Positions 10,781 to 20,208 of a stretch of DNA of 64,000 nt are shown here, in pieces. Under the pieces are notes generated by a model. That model made no database searches. It worked only from the letters and a program-made list of their open reading frames with translations, and was not told the DNA's origin. Within the stretch, counting starts at the first letter, position 1. The number at the start of each line of letters is the position of its first letter. A program made the translations under genes and the position numbers. The DNA lies in NCBI RefSeq assembly GCF_001761485.1, contig NC_090773.1, forward strand, positions 1,612,001 through 1,676,000, given 5' to 3'. Source of the stretch: Yarrowia lipolytica. Its lineage: Eukaryota; Ascomycota; Dipodascomycetes; Dipodascales.

Positions 10781-11650
10781 CTAATCAAAATCGCTATCGT
10801 AATCACTCTCCTCTCGGTCTCCTCGTCCCCCCGAATAAATCGACTTGCCCTGTCTCTCCAGCTCATCCTCGTCCTTGTCCTGGTTGACAATCAGCCGCTT
10901 GTCGTTCGCCCGCACCGCGCCCATCTTCACCAGAAATGCCTCAATATCCTCCATGTTGGTGCTCTTGCCACCAATACCTTCCAGCGCCACCACCTGGTTC
11001 ACGGGGTTGCCCTTGTAGTAGACCAGAATTGTCGGCACCGACGCCAGCGAGTACTTTTCGTTGATCTGCTTGGAGTCAATGTCAACAAACTTCACGTCCG
11101 GAAACTTTTGAGCAGCCCGGTCAAACAGCCCGCTCAACAGCCGAGACTCGGGAACGCCCCCGTGGCTAATGTGCACAAACACAAACGTGCCCTCGGACTC
11201 GTCCTGATCACGAGGATCGCCACTGGCCACAATCGCGTTGCGAGCGTCCGCATGTTCCGCCTCCTCTTCCGGCTGCTGCTTCGTCGCCTTCTTTAGATGT
11301 GGATTCTTAGGGTCTCTCTTGCTCGCCTCGGTGATCTCCTCCACATACTCGGGCTTGGAGATCTTCACCACTGAGCCATACTGCTCCCGCGACGCCAGCG
11401 ACCGGATCTCGGCCATTCGCTTGAGCCTGTACTGCTCCAGAAAAGCCTCGTCCTCGTCGTCCTCCAGAGCATCCAGCTCGTCTAGCTCCAGACCCTCCAA
11501 CCGGTTGTCGTGCTGCTTCTGGATCGCCTCTTCGAGAGCGGCCTCAATCTGCGACGTGGGCGACGGGGGCCGCTCGGGAATCACGCCATGCTGCCGCAGA
11601 ATGTCGTTCCATTCCGTGTCCTCCGCTTCGTTCACTTGCACGTTCATCAT
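10781..11650 (-). CDS. PLP2: Phosducin-like protein 2 (CCT chaperonin cofactor)
   Basis: This is a 289-residue phosducin-like protein of the PhLP2/PDCL3 branch. The N-terminus contains TEWNDILR followed by HGVIP, the signature of this branch. A helical segment with an acidic run follows, then KRMAEIR. The thioredoxin-fold domain spans about residues 140-255 and includes FVFVHISH, VKFVDIDS and PTILVYYKG, without the CxxC redox pair, as normal for phosducins. The tail is Asp/Ser-rich. S. cerevisiae Plp2 is essential and works with the CCT chaperonin in folding actin, tubulin and cell-cycle proteins. A short charged low-complexity insert (about 110-140) before the thioredoxin domain appears species-specific. 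The start is the first of two adjacent ATG codons. Confidence 0.93.
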   Translation of the reverse strand: MMNVQVNEAEDTEWNDILRQHGVIPERPPSPTSQIEAALEEAIQKQHDNRLEGLELDELDALEDDEDEAFLEQYRLKRMAEIRSLASREQYGSVVKISKPEYVEEITEASKRDPKNPHLKKATKQQPEEEAEHADARNAIVASGDPRDQDESEGTFVFVHISHGGVPESRLLSGLFDRAAQKFPDVKFVDIDSKQINEKYSLASVPTILVYYKGNPVNQVVALEGIGGKSTNMEDIEAFLVKMGAVRANDKRLIVNQDKDEDELERQGKSIYSGGRGDREESDYDSDFD

Positions 11651-12775
11651 GGTGGATAGTTACAAGTCGTTTGTTCTGTGGTGATGTGTTAAGGACTTAG
11701 AACATGACGTAATGCAGGCGGATCAAAGTTGGTGAGGGAGTGGAATAGGGAGGAAGATCGAACACAGTGGTCGATCAGACAGCTGGTGAAATGGTCGATA
11801 TGAGAGCTACCTGAAGGCAGTTGGAAGGATCATATTCCTGTTTCTGGCGCTTTGTGTGTTGAAATAAAACATGATTGCAAAAAATTCAAAAATTCAGAAA
11901 ATTTAATAAATTTGATAAAAAAAATAGAAAATAATTCGGGTAAATTGGAATATTCTAGATATTGAGAATACAAACCATTGTCAGATATTGGTGCATTCTG
12001 GTGATCATGTCTGATCTTTTTGATTTCTTTTTATTATTCTATTTTTTTCTATTTTTTCAACTTATTAGATTCTTTATTTTATTCGATTTTATTCTTTTAT
12101 TCCTTTTTAATTCATTTTTCCAATTTCCAAATGCCTTAATTAATCCATATATGACGCAAATGCACAGACGCAAATGCAAAGAGACGCAATCATGACCATC
12201 TATCTCGATTATTGGTAATAGAGTCCGATCGTCACTCCAGCAATCACGCTTATGTAAAAACGGACGTCCGCCTCCGACATGAGTAATACATGCATAAATT
12301 GGTAACTCTACAAAGGTTGCTTACATGACAAGACTGCAATCAACTATCCCCGCAAGTCACGTGTCCTGTTTTGTTATTTTACTTTGCTTAGTCAGGGGAC
12401 GTTGTCTTCCGTCGATTGTGTCACGTGATATTTAAACTTTATTACTAAATTGGGACAGAGGTGCGGAATTCGCAGTCCGCGGAATGGCGAATTTGAACCG
12501 GTTTAGCCAGTGTGTATCAGTCGTATCGCGTGACATATTATTAAATCAATATTTCTCCCCGTCTCTTGGTCATCTGGTATTATCTCAAACGCCCTTATTA
12601 GTCCACCTCTGCTCGGTATGCATCACATGACCTTCCCGATTTGAAAAAGCAGTCACAGGTACTCTGTTTTGTAGCAACCCTAACATCGATTGCCTGTTTC
12701 GGACCACCTCCCAACGCCGACTCACAAATTTCAGTACCTTCTTTCTTTCAGTCTGTGTACGACGATAATAATCAA
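11651..12775. other. Intergenic region between PLP2 and RPL10
   Basis: No gene is seen. It contains the PLP2 promoter, an A/T-rich stretch at about 11880-12150, two CACGTG boxes near 12357 and 12421, and a small GC-rich inverted repeat around 12462-12480. The last bases before 12776 are pyrimidine-rich and could be the RPL10 transcription start region if the proposed 5'UTR intron is real. Confidence 0.5.
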
Positions 12776-13291
12776 GTGAGTACGGACGATATTTGAAGCT
12801 ATGTGTGGCGAGAAAACGATGAGCGGATGAGCAGGACGTCTGGAGAGCAACACGACTTTTGTGATGGGCACAACATTGGCAAAGTGATGGACAACTTGTG
12901 TGACTGGCGCGACAAAAACTCATGTGGTGGGGACGACAAGACCCATGTGATGGGCAAGACATTGGCACTGTGATGGGCACAAGACCCATGTTGTGGGAGC
13001 GACAAAACTCTTCATGTGATGGTCCCCTGCTAGCGGTTGCGCTCGTCTTTATTACCTCCTTGCGCTCCTCTATCTTTTCTGCCGCCGTGTGTGATCTTTT
13101 CACTCTTTTTGTCAACTCTAAAAAGCCATTTGTCAGCATGTCATACCTGCAGCACGCCACAGATTTAAAGCACTATATGGTGCATGTTGTGTGTTTGTTA
13201 CTGGTGCATGTTGGTACATATAAGGCACTTTTCGCCGGCTCTTTTCTACTCCTCAACACTCCTTCCAATCCAAGTCACCTACTAACTCCAG
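12776..13291 (+). other. Putative 5'UTR intron of RPL10
   Basis: TACTAAC at 13280-13286 is followed two bases later by CAG ending at 13291. This is the branch-site/acceptor spacing typical of Yarrowia introns, and it stops two bases before the RPL10 ATG. The only good donor upstream is GTGAGTA at 12776. If they pair, the intron is 516 bases and sits wholly in the 5'UTR. Against this, 13215-13275 also looks like a core promoter (ACATATAAGG, then a pyrimidine-rich tract). The acceptor is well supported; the donor is only a candidate. The interior contains degenerate repeats of TGTGATGGGCA. Confidence 0.55.
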
Positions 13292-13293
13292 AA

Positions 13294-13959
13294 ATGGCTC
13301 GACGACCCGCTAAGTGTTACCGATACCAGAAGAACAAGCCCTTCCCCAAGTCTCGATACAACCGAGCCGTGCCCGACCCCAAGATCCGAATCTACGATCT
13401 TGGTCGAAAGCGAGCCCACGTCGACGACTTCCCTCTGTGTATCCATCTCGTTTCCAACGAGCGAGAGCAGCTGTCTTCCGAGGCTCTTGAGGCTGCCCGA
13501 ATCTGTGCCAACAAGTACATCACCAAGGTGTCCGGACGAGAGGCCTTCCACATGCGAATCCGAGCCCACCCCTTCCACGTTCTGCGAATCAACAAGGTGC
13601 TTTCTTGCGCTGGTGCCGATCGACTTGCTCAGGGTATGCGAGGAGCCTGGGGTAAGCCCGCCGGTCTTGCTGCCCGAGTTGACATTGGCCAGGTTCTGAT
13701 TTCCATCCGAACCAAGGACAACAACAAGGCCACCGTTATCGAGGGTCTGCGACGATGCCGATACAAGTTCCCCGGTCAGCAGAAGATCATCATCTCCAAG
13801 AAGTGGGGTTTCACCAACCTCGACCGAGAGGAGTACATGACCCGACGACAGAACGGAGAGATCAAGGAGGACGGTGCCTACGTCAAGTTCCTCACCAAGA
13901 AGGGTCCTCTGGCCGAGTCTCTTGCCGAGTTCCCCGACTACAACGGTGTTTCCGTTTAG
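13294..13959 (+). CDS. RPL10: 60S ribosomal protein L10 (uL16)
   Basis: This 221-residue protein has the same length as yeast Rpl10 and begins with the conserved [11 protein letters not shown]. Other near-invariant blocks are [27 protein letters not shown], the LSCAGADRL segment, GMRGAWGKP and [16 protein letters not shown]. uL16 joins the pre-60S subunit late, in the cytoplasm. It completes the peptidyl-transferase/P-site region and is needed for release of Nmd3 and Tif6. The frame is open upstream to 12922, but the conserved N-terminus fixes the start at 13294. Codon choice is strongly biased (CGA, AAG, CTC/CTT, GTT), as expected for a highly expressed gene. The stop TAG is followed by a short leader into A/T-rich DNA. 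Confidence 0.97.
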   Translation: MARRPAKCYRYQKNKPFPKSRYNRAVPDPKIRIYDLGRKRAHVDDFPLCIHLVSNEREQLSSEALEAARICANKYITKVSGREAFHMRIRAHPFHVLRINKVLSCAGADRLAQGMRGAWGKPAGLAARVDIGQVLISIRTKDNNKATVIEGLRRCRYKFPGQQKIIISKKWGFTNLDREEYMTRRQNGEIKEDGAYVKFLTKKGPLAESLAEFPDYNGVSV

Positions 13960-14195
13960 AGGGTGTATAACTATTAAAAATTGTTGTAAGTGAGCCACTG
14001 TAGCGTCGACAGCGAGCGCAACTGTAGGAGGTTTTCCTCTTTTTTTTCTTTTTGTCCCCCTACAAATTAATTAATCTGTAGTAGAATACGAACGGCTGGT
14101 CACGGCGACAGGTTGTCCTTGTGTCATAATGGAAGTTGTGATTGTTTAGTACAGCACAGAAGTCTTTTTGCGATATTTTGGGGGTATTTTGGTGG

Positions 14196-14340
14196 GGTTT
14201 TTTAAAAAAAATATATATATTTTATTATTTTTATTTTATTTTATTTTATTTATTTATTTATTTTATATTTATTTATTTTATTTTTATTTTTATTTTTATT
14301 TTTATTTTTATTTTTATTTTTATTTTTTATTTTTATAATT
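14196..14340. repeat. A/T low-complexity tract (ATTTTT units)
   Basis: The segment is almost entirely T and A, dominated by ATTTT and ATTTTT units. It begins about 240 bases past the RPL10 stop codon. Confidence 0.9.
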
Positions 14341-15310
14341 TCAGATCCCAGCTAATTTCCAAAAAAAAAAGAAAAATTCCACCAAAAAAATGGCGTCACA
14401 GACAACTAATCGTATCCACTTACTCTCGACTGCACTCGCGGTCTTCAATACATCCAGACATGATTAATACATACAAGTACAGTGTATTTAACTCGAAAGG
14501 ATCATTGCCCTACACAATAACTGAGACAAGTTTACTAATATAAACGGTAACGTAGCGGGAAGATAAACGTTTTGTATCCCGTGATTGAATGTATACATTG
14601 ATGAACTCCTCGTCTTTTTTCCATTTCTTTTGAACAAACTGGAGTGGTTTTCATCCCGATTGCTTTACCATTCAAATTTTTACCCTATCTCGATCAATAT
14701 TAAAGCTGTGACAATGAGAACTTGAGATATATATTATTCTAATCTCTAGCTTCTCTACTCAGCAAGGAAGTCTTGTCCAACTGCATCTGCTTTCGTAGAG
14801 TGCCCAAGAGACTGACAAGACCTTCTCTGGGTTCTTTAACACAAAAGACCAAACAGAACTGGCCAGAAATGAAGTTGAAATCTGAAATACTGTACCCTGG
14901 AACTAAAGTGGAGGTATCAGAAGATGCCCTCCTGAATAACTATCGTGGGTGAGACAAACTGACGAGATTACAGCCTTAGTCCAAATCACTTGACATATAG
15001 AAGTCGGTCACATAAACGGAGCTATGCAGTTCTAACCGAGTCACATGAACGCCCAAACTGAGTATCACGTGACTCTCTGTGGGGGCAGGGGGGTATGATA
15101 GGAGTGTACATACTGTGGGACTACCATTAGCAACCGAATTACTCCATCACTCAACGTGTAATGACTCTGGATCTAGATCCATATCACGTGACAAACTGAA
15201 TCTCACAGTATACATATTTCTTTTCTAATTAATTTGGTCTGGATTTAATTGTTCACTGAATTGTCTCCAGGTGTTTTGAGAAAAGATCTATCACGCGGCA
15301 GTGGTTTCTT

Positions 15311-15455
15311 TGAGTCACGTGGTTGTACTTTGAGTCACGTGGTTGATTCTCCGAGTCACGTGGTACATTCTCTGAGTCACGTGGTACATTCTCTGAGTCA
15401 CGTGGTACATTCTCTGAGTCACGTGGTACATTCTCTGAGTCACGTGGTTGATTCT
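15311..15455. repeat. Array of seven CACGTG boxes with 21-bp period
   Basis: CACGTG occurs at 15316, 15336, 15357, 15378, 15399, 15420 and 15441, so the spacings are 20 and then five times 21 bases. Six of the seven (all but the third) extend to TGAGTCACGTGG, which overlaps a Gcn4/AP-1-type TGAGTCA with an E-box sharing the CA. Units 3-6 are near identical, with GTACATTCTCT between boxes. It can be read in frame as a 7-residue peptide repeat, but there is no sign of a real gene. Confidence 0.9.
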
Positions 15456-16518
15456 CTCGGTTACTTAATCCATTCTGGGTGTAATATGATCAATCTTTTC
15501 TGTTTGGACTGTTCCTGTTCCACTTTTTCTAGCACTTGTTGACAATGTAATCCCCAAGGCTCTGTTATCAGGTTTATGATCAGGTTGAACTTGCTGAGTC
15601 AACTGTGGAACAGCTCGACTGTGGATAGGAGTCTGTTGATGACAACCACGTCGTAAGAGCAGGTAGAACAAGTAGAGCATCAGCTAGGCTGTACAACAAC
15701 ACACAGGTTACATCTGAGTAGCTCCAGAAGAAGTCTTGATATTGTATCGCCAAGATGTAGGCAACGGAGTCTTCTAGCGTAGTCCCTGGTGTAGTTGTAG
15801 TACAGGTACTAGTTGTAGACTCAGACCACCAGTATACTAGTATCAGTCTTGGCTCCACGGACAGCCCCTCCTTCATCGGAGTACATAGTAGATGACAGCC
15901 AACATTCCAAAGTCCTAGAGTCCAGACTGGGGAACCAGATCATGTCCAGACTGTGAACAGGGTGGTGAGGAGAAATGGAATGTGGTCAGTAGGCAGTAGG
16001 TCAATGTGGTAAGTAGGCAAAGTGGCCAATAAGAGGACTATGAGACAAATAGGAGGAGAATATGATGTAGTAGAACAGGATGTAGTTACTTTTGAACATT
16101 TGAGCATTTGAACACAGATATCATTCATCACAGTTGACTGAGAGGTCTGGGGAAGGTATCCTTATGATGAAGACTACAAGTCCCTGTATGGTATACCCGT
16201 ATCCTGCTATGTTTATTCCATGTTGAATATATACACAAGTACATACGATACTCTGATCCATTTTACTCCCCAATTTTCTCCCCAATTTTCTCCCCAATTT
16301 CACTCCGTTTGGTTTCATCTCGGACCCTTTGGTGTCGTGTTTCAGTAGGAACTGATCCTTCACTCCAGTTGTAAGGGTGTATAATTGGGTATCCGACAGG
16401 AATTAAAAGGCACGAGCTCATGTGTTCGGGTTTTCGAAAATTACTGAGTATTTATTGACCAAAAATTGATCAAAATGCGACCAAACCTGGATCAATTTGT
16501 TTGGTCCTAATTTGACAT

Positions 16519-16626
16519 AATTCGATCATAATTCAATCAAAAATATGACGATTATCAGACCAAAAGTTGATCAAACTGCGACCCAAATCTGATCTTTTTG
16601 TTCGACCAAAATCAACCATAATTCGA
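16519..16626. repeat. 108-bp direct repeat, copy 1
   Basis: The 108 bases recur at 16776-16883 with a single visible substitution (TCAAACTG against TCCAACTG). The surrounding 450 bases are themselves built of ATAATTCGATCA- and AATTCAATCAAAAA-like words, so the duplication lies inside an older degenerate repeat. Confidence 0.9.
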
Positions 16627-16775
16627 TCATAATTCCATCATAATTCCATCATAATTCGATCATAATTCGATCAAAAAATATGACCATAATTCAATCAAAA
16701 CGCAACCCAAAAATTAACCATAATTCGACCAAATTCGACCAAATTCAATCAAAAATCAACCCAAAAATTAGCCTT

Positions 16776-16883
16776 AATTCGATCATAATTCAATCAAAAA
16801 TATGACGATTATCAGACCAAAAGTTGATCCAACTGCGACCCAAATCTGATCTTTTTGTTCGACCAAAATCAACCATAATTCGA
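16776..16883. repeat. 108-bp direct repeat, copy 2
   Basis: Second copy of the block at 16519-16626, 257 bases downstream. It ends about 160 bases before the SEC53 start codon, so it lies in that gene's promoter region. Confidence 0.9.
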
Positions 16884-17045
16884 CCACAAATTCACTCTTT
16901 ATTCCACGTGCCATCTAACTTTGACCCCTACTTGTCTACCTCGCCTACCTCGCCCCTCCCCTAACCCCATCAATACACGTCACGTAACGTATACGTCCAC
17001 CTGTCCAGTTACACAAACACAGACACAAACCCACCACCGCCGACA

Positions 17046-17807
17046 ATGATCCCCATCGCAGACCGACCCCATAAAGACACCCTGGTGCTCTTTGACGTTG
17101 ACGGAACTCTGACCCCCGCGCGACTGGAGGTGTCCGACTCGATGCGAGAGCTACTGGAAAAGACCCGAGAGAAGGTGGTGATTGGATTCGTGGGAGGCTC
17201 GGATCTGGTGAAGCAGAAGGAGCAGCTCGGCAACAACGTGCTGGACATGTTCGACTACTGCTTCTCGGAGAACGGCCTGACCGCCTACAAGGCCGGCAAG
17301 GAGCTCGCGTCGCAGTCGTTCATTGGCTGGATCGGCGACGAAAAGTACAACAAGCTGGTCATCTGGATCCTGCGATACCTGGCGGACCTGGATCTGCCCA
17401 AGCGACGAGGCACCTTCATCGAGTTCCGAAACGGAATGATCAACGTGTCCCCCGTGGGCCGAAACGCCTCCAACGCCGAGCGAAACGAGTTTGAGCAGTA
17501 CGACCTCAAGAACAAGATCCGAGAGACCATGGTCTCCAAGCTCAAGGAGGAGTTCAAGGACTACGGCCTCACCTACTCCATCGGTGGCCAGATCTCCTTT
17601 GACGTTTTCCCCACCGGCTGGGACAAGACCTACTGTCTGCAGCACGTGGCCAACGAGGGCTTCAAGGAAATCCACTTTTTCGGAGACAAGACCTACAAGG
17701 GCGGCAACGATTACGAGATTTATGAGGACTCTCGAACCATTGGCCATGCCGTCAAGTCTCCCGAGGATACCGCCAAGATTCTCAAGGAGCTCTTCTTCAA
17801 GGACTAG
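17046..17807 (+). CDS. SEC53: Phosphomannomutase
   Basis: This 253-residue eukaryotic phosphomannomutase converts mannose-6-phosphate to mannose-1-phosphate, the step feeding GDP-mannose for N-glycosylation, O-mannosylation and GPI anchors. It is a HAD-superfamily enzyme: FDVDGTLT carries the nucleophile Asp17 and the acid/base Asp19. The cap domain includes [16 protein letters not shown], and the C-terminal core includes [19 protein letters not shown] and [15 protein letters not shown]. Length and all blocks match the yeast protein (254 residues), so it should be active in the cytosol. The start codon is the only ATG near the conserved N-terminus. The upstream region holds the recent 108-base duplication. 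Confidence 0.97.
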   Translation: MIPIADRPHKDTLVLFDVDGTLTPARLEVSDSMRELLEKTREKVVIGFVGGSDLVKQKEQLGNNVLDMFDYCFSENGLTAYKAGKELASQSFIGWIGDEKYNKLVIWILRYLADLDLPKRRGTFIEFRNGMINVSPVGRNASNAERNEFEQYDLKNKIRETMVSKLKEEFKDYGLTYSIGGQISFDVFPTGWDKTYCLQHVANEGFKEIHFFGDKTYKGGNDYEIYEDSRTIGHAVKSPEDTAKILKELFFKD

Positions 17808-18800
17808 ATACTGTCGAGCTAATCTGGTAGTATCGAGCAAGCTGGCTACGTGATTCCCACAGTGTGTGTCACACTGTCACACAGCCACGCATGTTCAATA
17901 GTACAAATAATACATGCGGTTGCAATAGTGTAATGTACATCGTACTTGTAGCGTGGACTTGGATCAAGCCAATTGTGTCAAAGTCACGTGATTGTTGTCA
18001 CAGTCACGTGCCTCGTCGCTGTATAACGTGCCTCGTCGCTGTATAACGTGCCTCGTCGCTGAATAACGTGCCTCTGTAGGCATGTTCTGTCACGCACTGT
18101 TGGGAAAAAACACGTCGCGTGAAAATAAAACAAACCTAAATGAAAAATGACAGGAGCAAAAACACGTGGACGCATGGTGGGGACCAAGGGTCACGTGAAC
18201 AGAATGAGCGTGACCAGAGTCTCCTTGGAGTGGTGGCGGCGGGTCACGTGACCACCGCCATTCAGTTGGCTGTTTTCAATTCTTTTGGGCCAATCGGGAT
18301 GGACAAGTACCTTGTACAAGTACAAGTATGCTGGTTGGTCATTGTATTATGTCAACTAAATGGAGTGTTATATAATATATGTATTTAAATATACTATAAT
18401 AAATAAAATACAATAAAGTAAAAAAAAATAAAAATAATTCAGGAGTAGCTCAGAAATGGACTCCACCAGGGAAGCGAAATAGAACAACACTCAAAAACAC
18501 CCAACAAATACCAGACGGTGCTGAGGCACACCATCCTACAAGTGCTGTACACTGAAATCCACACGGGCTACAGACAAGTGCTACGGTCCACAGTACAGTC
18601 GCGCTATACCCGCTGGCTGTCCACTCGCGACCTACAACCGCTCGTTTCCGCGTTTTCATATGCTCTATAATGTTATGCTGATGAGCCGGACTAACATCCA
18701 GTAGGGGTAGTACATACAAGTTCAAGTACAGTACTCGTACAGTACAGTGCTCGCTTGCACGCACTGGGCTCGGGTCTCGTTCTCGTTCCCACCATTGGGG
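17808..18800. other. Intergenic region between SEC53 and the FMP32-like gene
   Basis: No gene is seen. CACGTG boxes are frequent (about 17987, 18003, 18162, 18190, 18244), a 20-bp tandem array lies at 18006-18074, and ACAAGTAC words occur at 18303-18330 and 18715-18750. Confidence 0.6.
18006..18074. repeat. 20-bp tandem repeat beginning ACGTGCCTCG
   Basis: Three 20-base copies start at 18006, 18026 and 18046, followed by a 9-base partial. The third copy differs by one base. Each unit begins with ACGTG, so the array multiplies a half E-box; the first copy completes CACGTG with its left flank. Confidence 0.9.
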
Positions 18801-19454
18801 TTAGGTCAAAAACCGAATGTAAGCCAAGGCGATGGCAACGGCTCCGGAAAAGATACCAACGAGCCACTGCAGAACGGTCACCTTGGTGGTATCAATGTAC
18901 GACTTTGTCTGCGAGATTTCCTGCTCGACTCGCGAGGCTGTGTCCTGGATTTTCATTTCGTGGGCGGCCGCCTCGGTCTTGATTCGGCCCTTCTCCAGCG
19001 ACAGATCCAGCCGAACGTGCGCGTTGGTCTTTGTAATGTCCTCCTTGAGTCGCTGGCGCATCTTTTCCAGTTCCTTCTTTAGCCGGTCGTGCTCGCTGGT
19101 GATCTTGTTGAAGCCGGACTTGTCAAAGTGCTGCATTTCGCCCTTGAGCTTGGCGAAATCCACCTTCTGCTGGTACGTCTGGCGCGAAAACTGTTCTCGG
19201 GTCACCAGGTTTTTGCCCAGGTTGCTGAACGAGTCCTCCAGCACGCGGGACATGGCCTTCATGACTGATTTGCTCTGCTCCGGCGTGAATCCCTCCTTTT
19301 CGAGTTTCAGCTCGAACCGTCGGGTGTCGAAATGGTGCTGTGTGTTGATGGCGCGACACTGAGGAACCGCAGGCGAAACTGCTGCGTTGAATGGACGACC
19401 CTGGGCTAGGTGACGCCCGGGAGCGAATCGAGAGATGGGCCGCAACGCTGACAT
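18801..19454 (-). CDS. Mitochondrial coiled-coil inner-membrane protein (DUF1640, FMP32/CCDC90 family)
   Basis: This 217-residue protein is of the DUF1640 family, to which yeast Fmp32 and Ylr283w and human CCDC90/MCUR1 belong. The N-terminus (1-35) is rich in Arg, Ser and Ala and lacks acids, as expected for a mitochondrial presequence. The conserved segment FDTRRFELKLEKEGFT (about 42-57) follows, then a long coiled coil (about 60-190), and one C-terminal membrane helix, WLVGIFSGAVAIALAY (about 197-212). In yeast the family is linked to assembly or stability of cytochrome oxidase, and in animals also to the calcium uniporter. The precise role here is inferred. It is not possible to choose between the two yeast paralogues by eye, so no symbol is given. 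Confidence 0.87.
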   Translation of the reverse strand: MSALRPISRFAPGRHLAQGRPFNAAVSPAVPQCRAINTQHHFDTRRFELKLEKEGFTPEQSKSVMKAMSRVLEDSFSNLGKNLVTREQFSRQTYQQKVDFAKLKGEMQHFDKSGFNKITSEHDRLKKELEKMRQRLKEDITKTNAHVRLDLSLEKGRIKTEAAAHEMKIQDTASRVEQEISQTKSYIDTTKVTVLQWLVGIFSGAVAIALAYIRFLT

Positions 19455-20148
19455 TGCTGTGTCGAGATGGTTGTGTCACTTGCGTGGTTGGTCTGTGGGG
19501 TGGTGTCCCAAACGGTGTGTCGTTAAAGCGGAAAATCTGCGGCGGTCGTGTCGTGGATGGTCACGGGTCAGTCTTTGCCTCTGTCTCTGTGTCTCCCTCC
19601 GTCTGAACTGGTTTTGAGCTCTTGCTGTGACCCGGTTTGTGCCTGTGCAAGTTGTGTGTGTTTTACCAGACTCTGGTTACGTGTGCTGTACAATTAGGTT
19701 TTCAGCTCATTATCGGAGTCTGTACTGTACAGAAGGAGGTGGCGAGGGTGGTCGATGTGCTCTACTCTCTACTCGTGGTACTTGCGCCTTGCGCTGTGCA
19801 AAAGTGACGGGGAAAAAGAAGAAAGAATCTGGGACACAGTCTCAATATATATACCCGCGAACTTCGTATAAAGACAGAAATCAAACACCAAACCCCACAA
19901 AAAAACCACAACCGTACGTACATACTGTACGCTGCAGATGGCACGTGACCATATTCAATACAATCAGCTATCACTAACTGGTGAGACAAGTTGCGGGGAA
20001 TAATCACTTTCGGAGATATCCAGACCGGCGACTAGACTGGGTATTTATCATAAATGGCCGCTTTTGTGTCTTTTCCCCACATTGACTGGACTTCGTGCCT
20101 GGGACGCTTTCGGAGGACAGTACACTTGATTCATTGTTGCTATGTGTC

Positions 20149-20208
20149 GGGCGTCTTTCTGGTAGGGCGTCTTGCTGGTAGGGCGTCTTGCTGGTAGGGC
20201 GACATGCT
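20149..20208. repeat. 16-bp tandem repeat GGTAGGGCGTCTTGCT
   Basis: Copies start at 20161, 20177 and 20193, the last with a GACATGCT variant end. A partial copy precedes them. Confidence 0.85.

Larger units (their letters stand above)
13960..17045. other. Long intergenic region between RPL10 and SEC53
   Basis: No protein gene is supported. Visible structures are an A/T microsatellite near 14196-14340, the E-box array at 15311-15455, scattered CACGTG boxes (15067, 15184), and an AT-rich block at 16440-16900 that contains a 108-base duplication. The SEC53 promoter is in the last few hundred bases. Confidence 0.6.

Noticed and set aside
15311-15455. CRISPR array
   Set aside because: The units are contiguous with no unique spacers, and the DNA is from a eukaryote.
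15249-15542. 97-codon frame with a SHVVHSL peptide repeat
   Set aside because: The peptide is just the 21-bp CACGTG array read in one frame; it has no plausible flanking protein and the signal is better explained as DNA sites.
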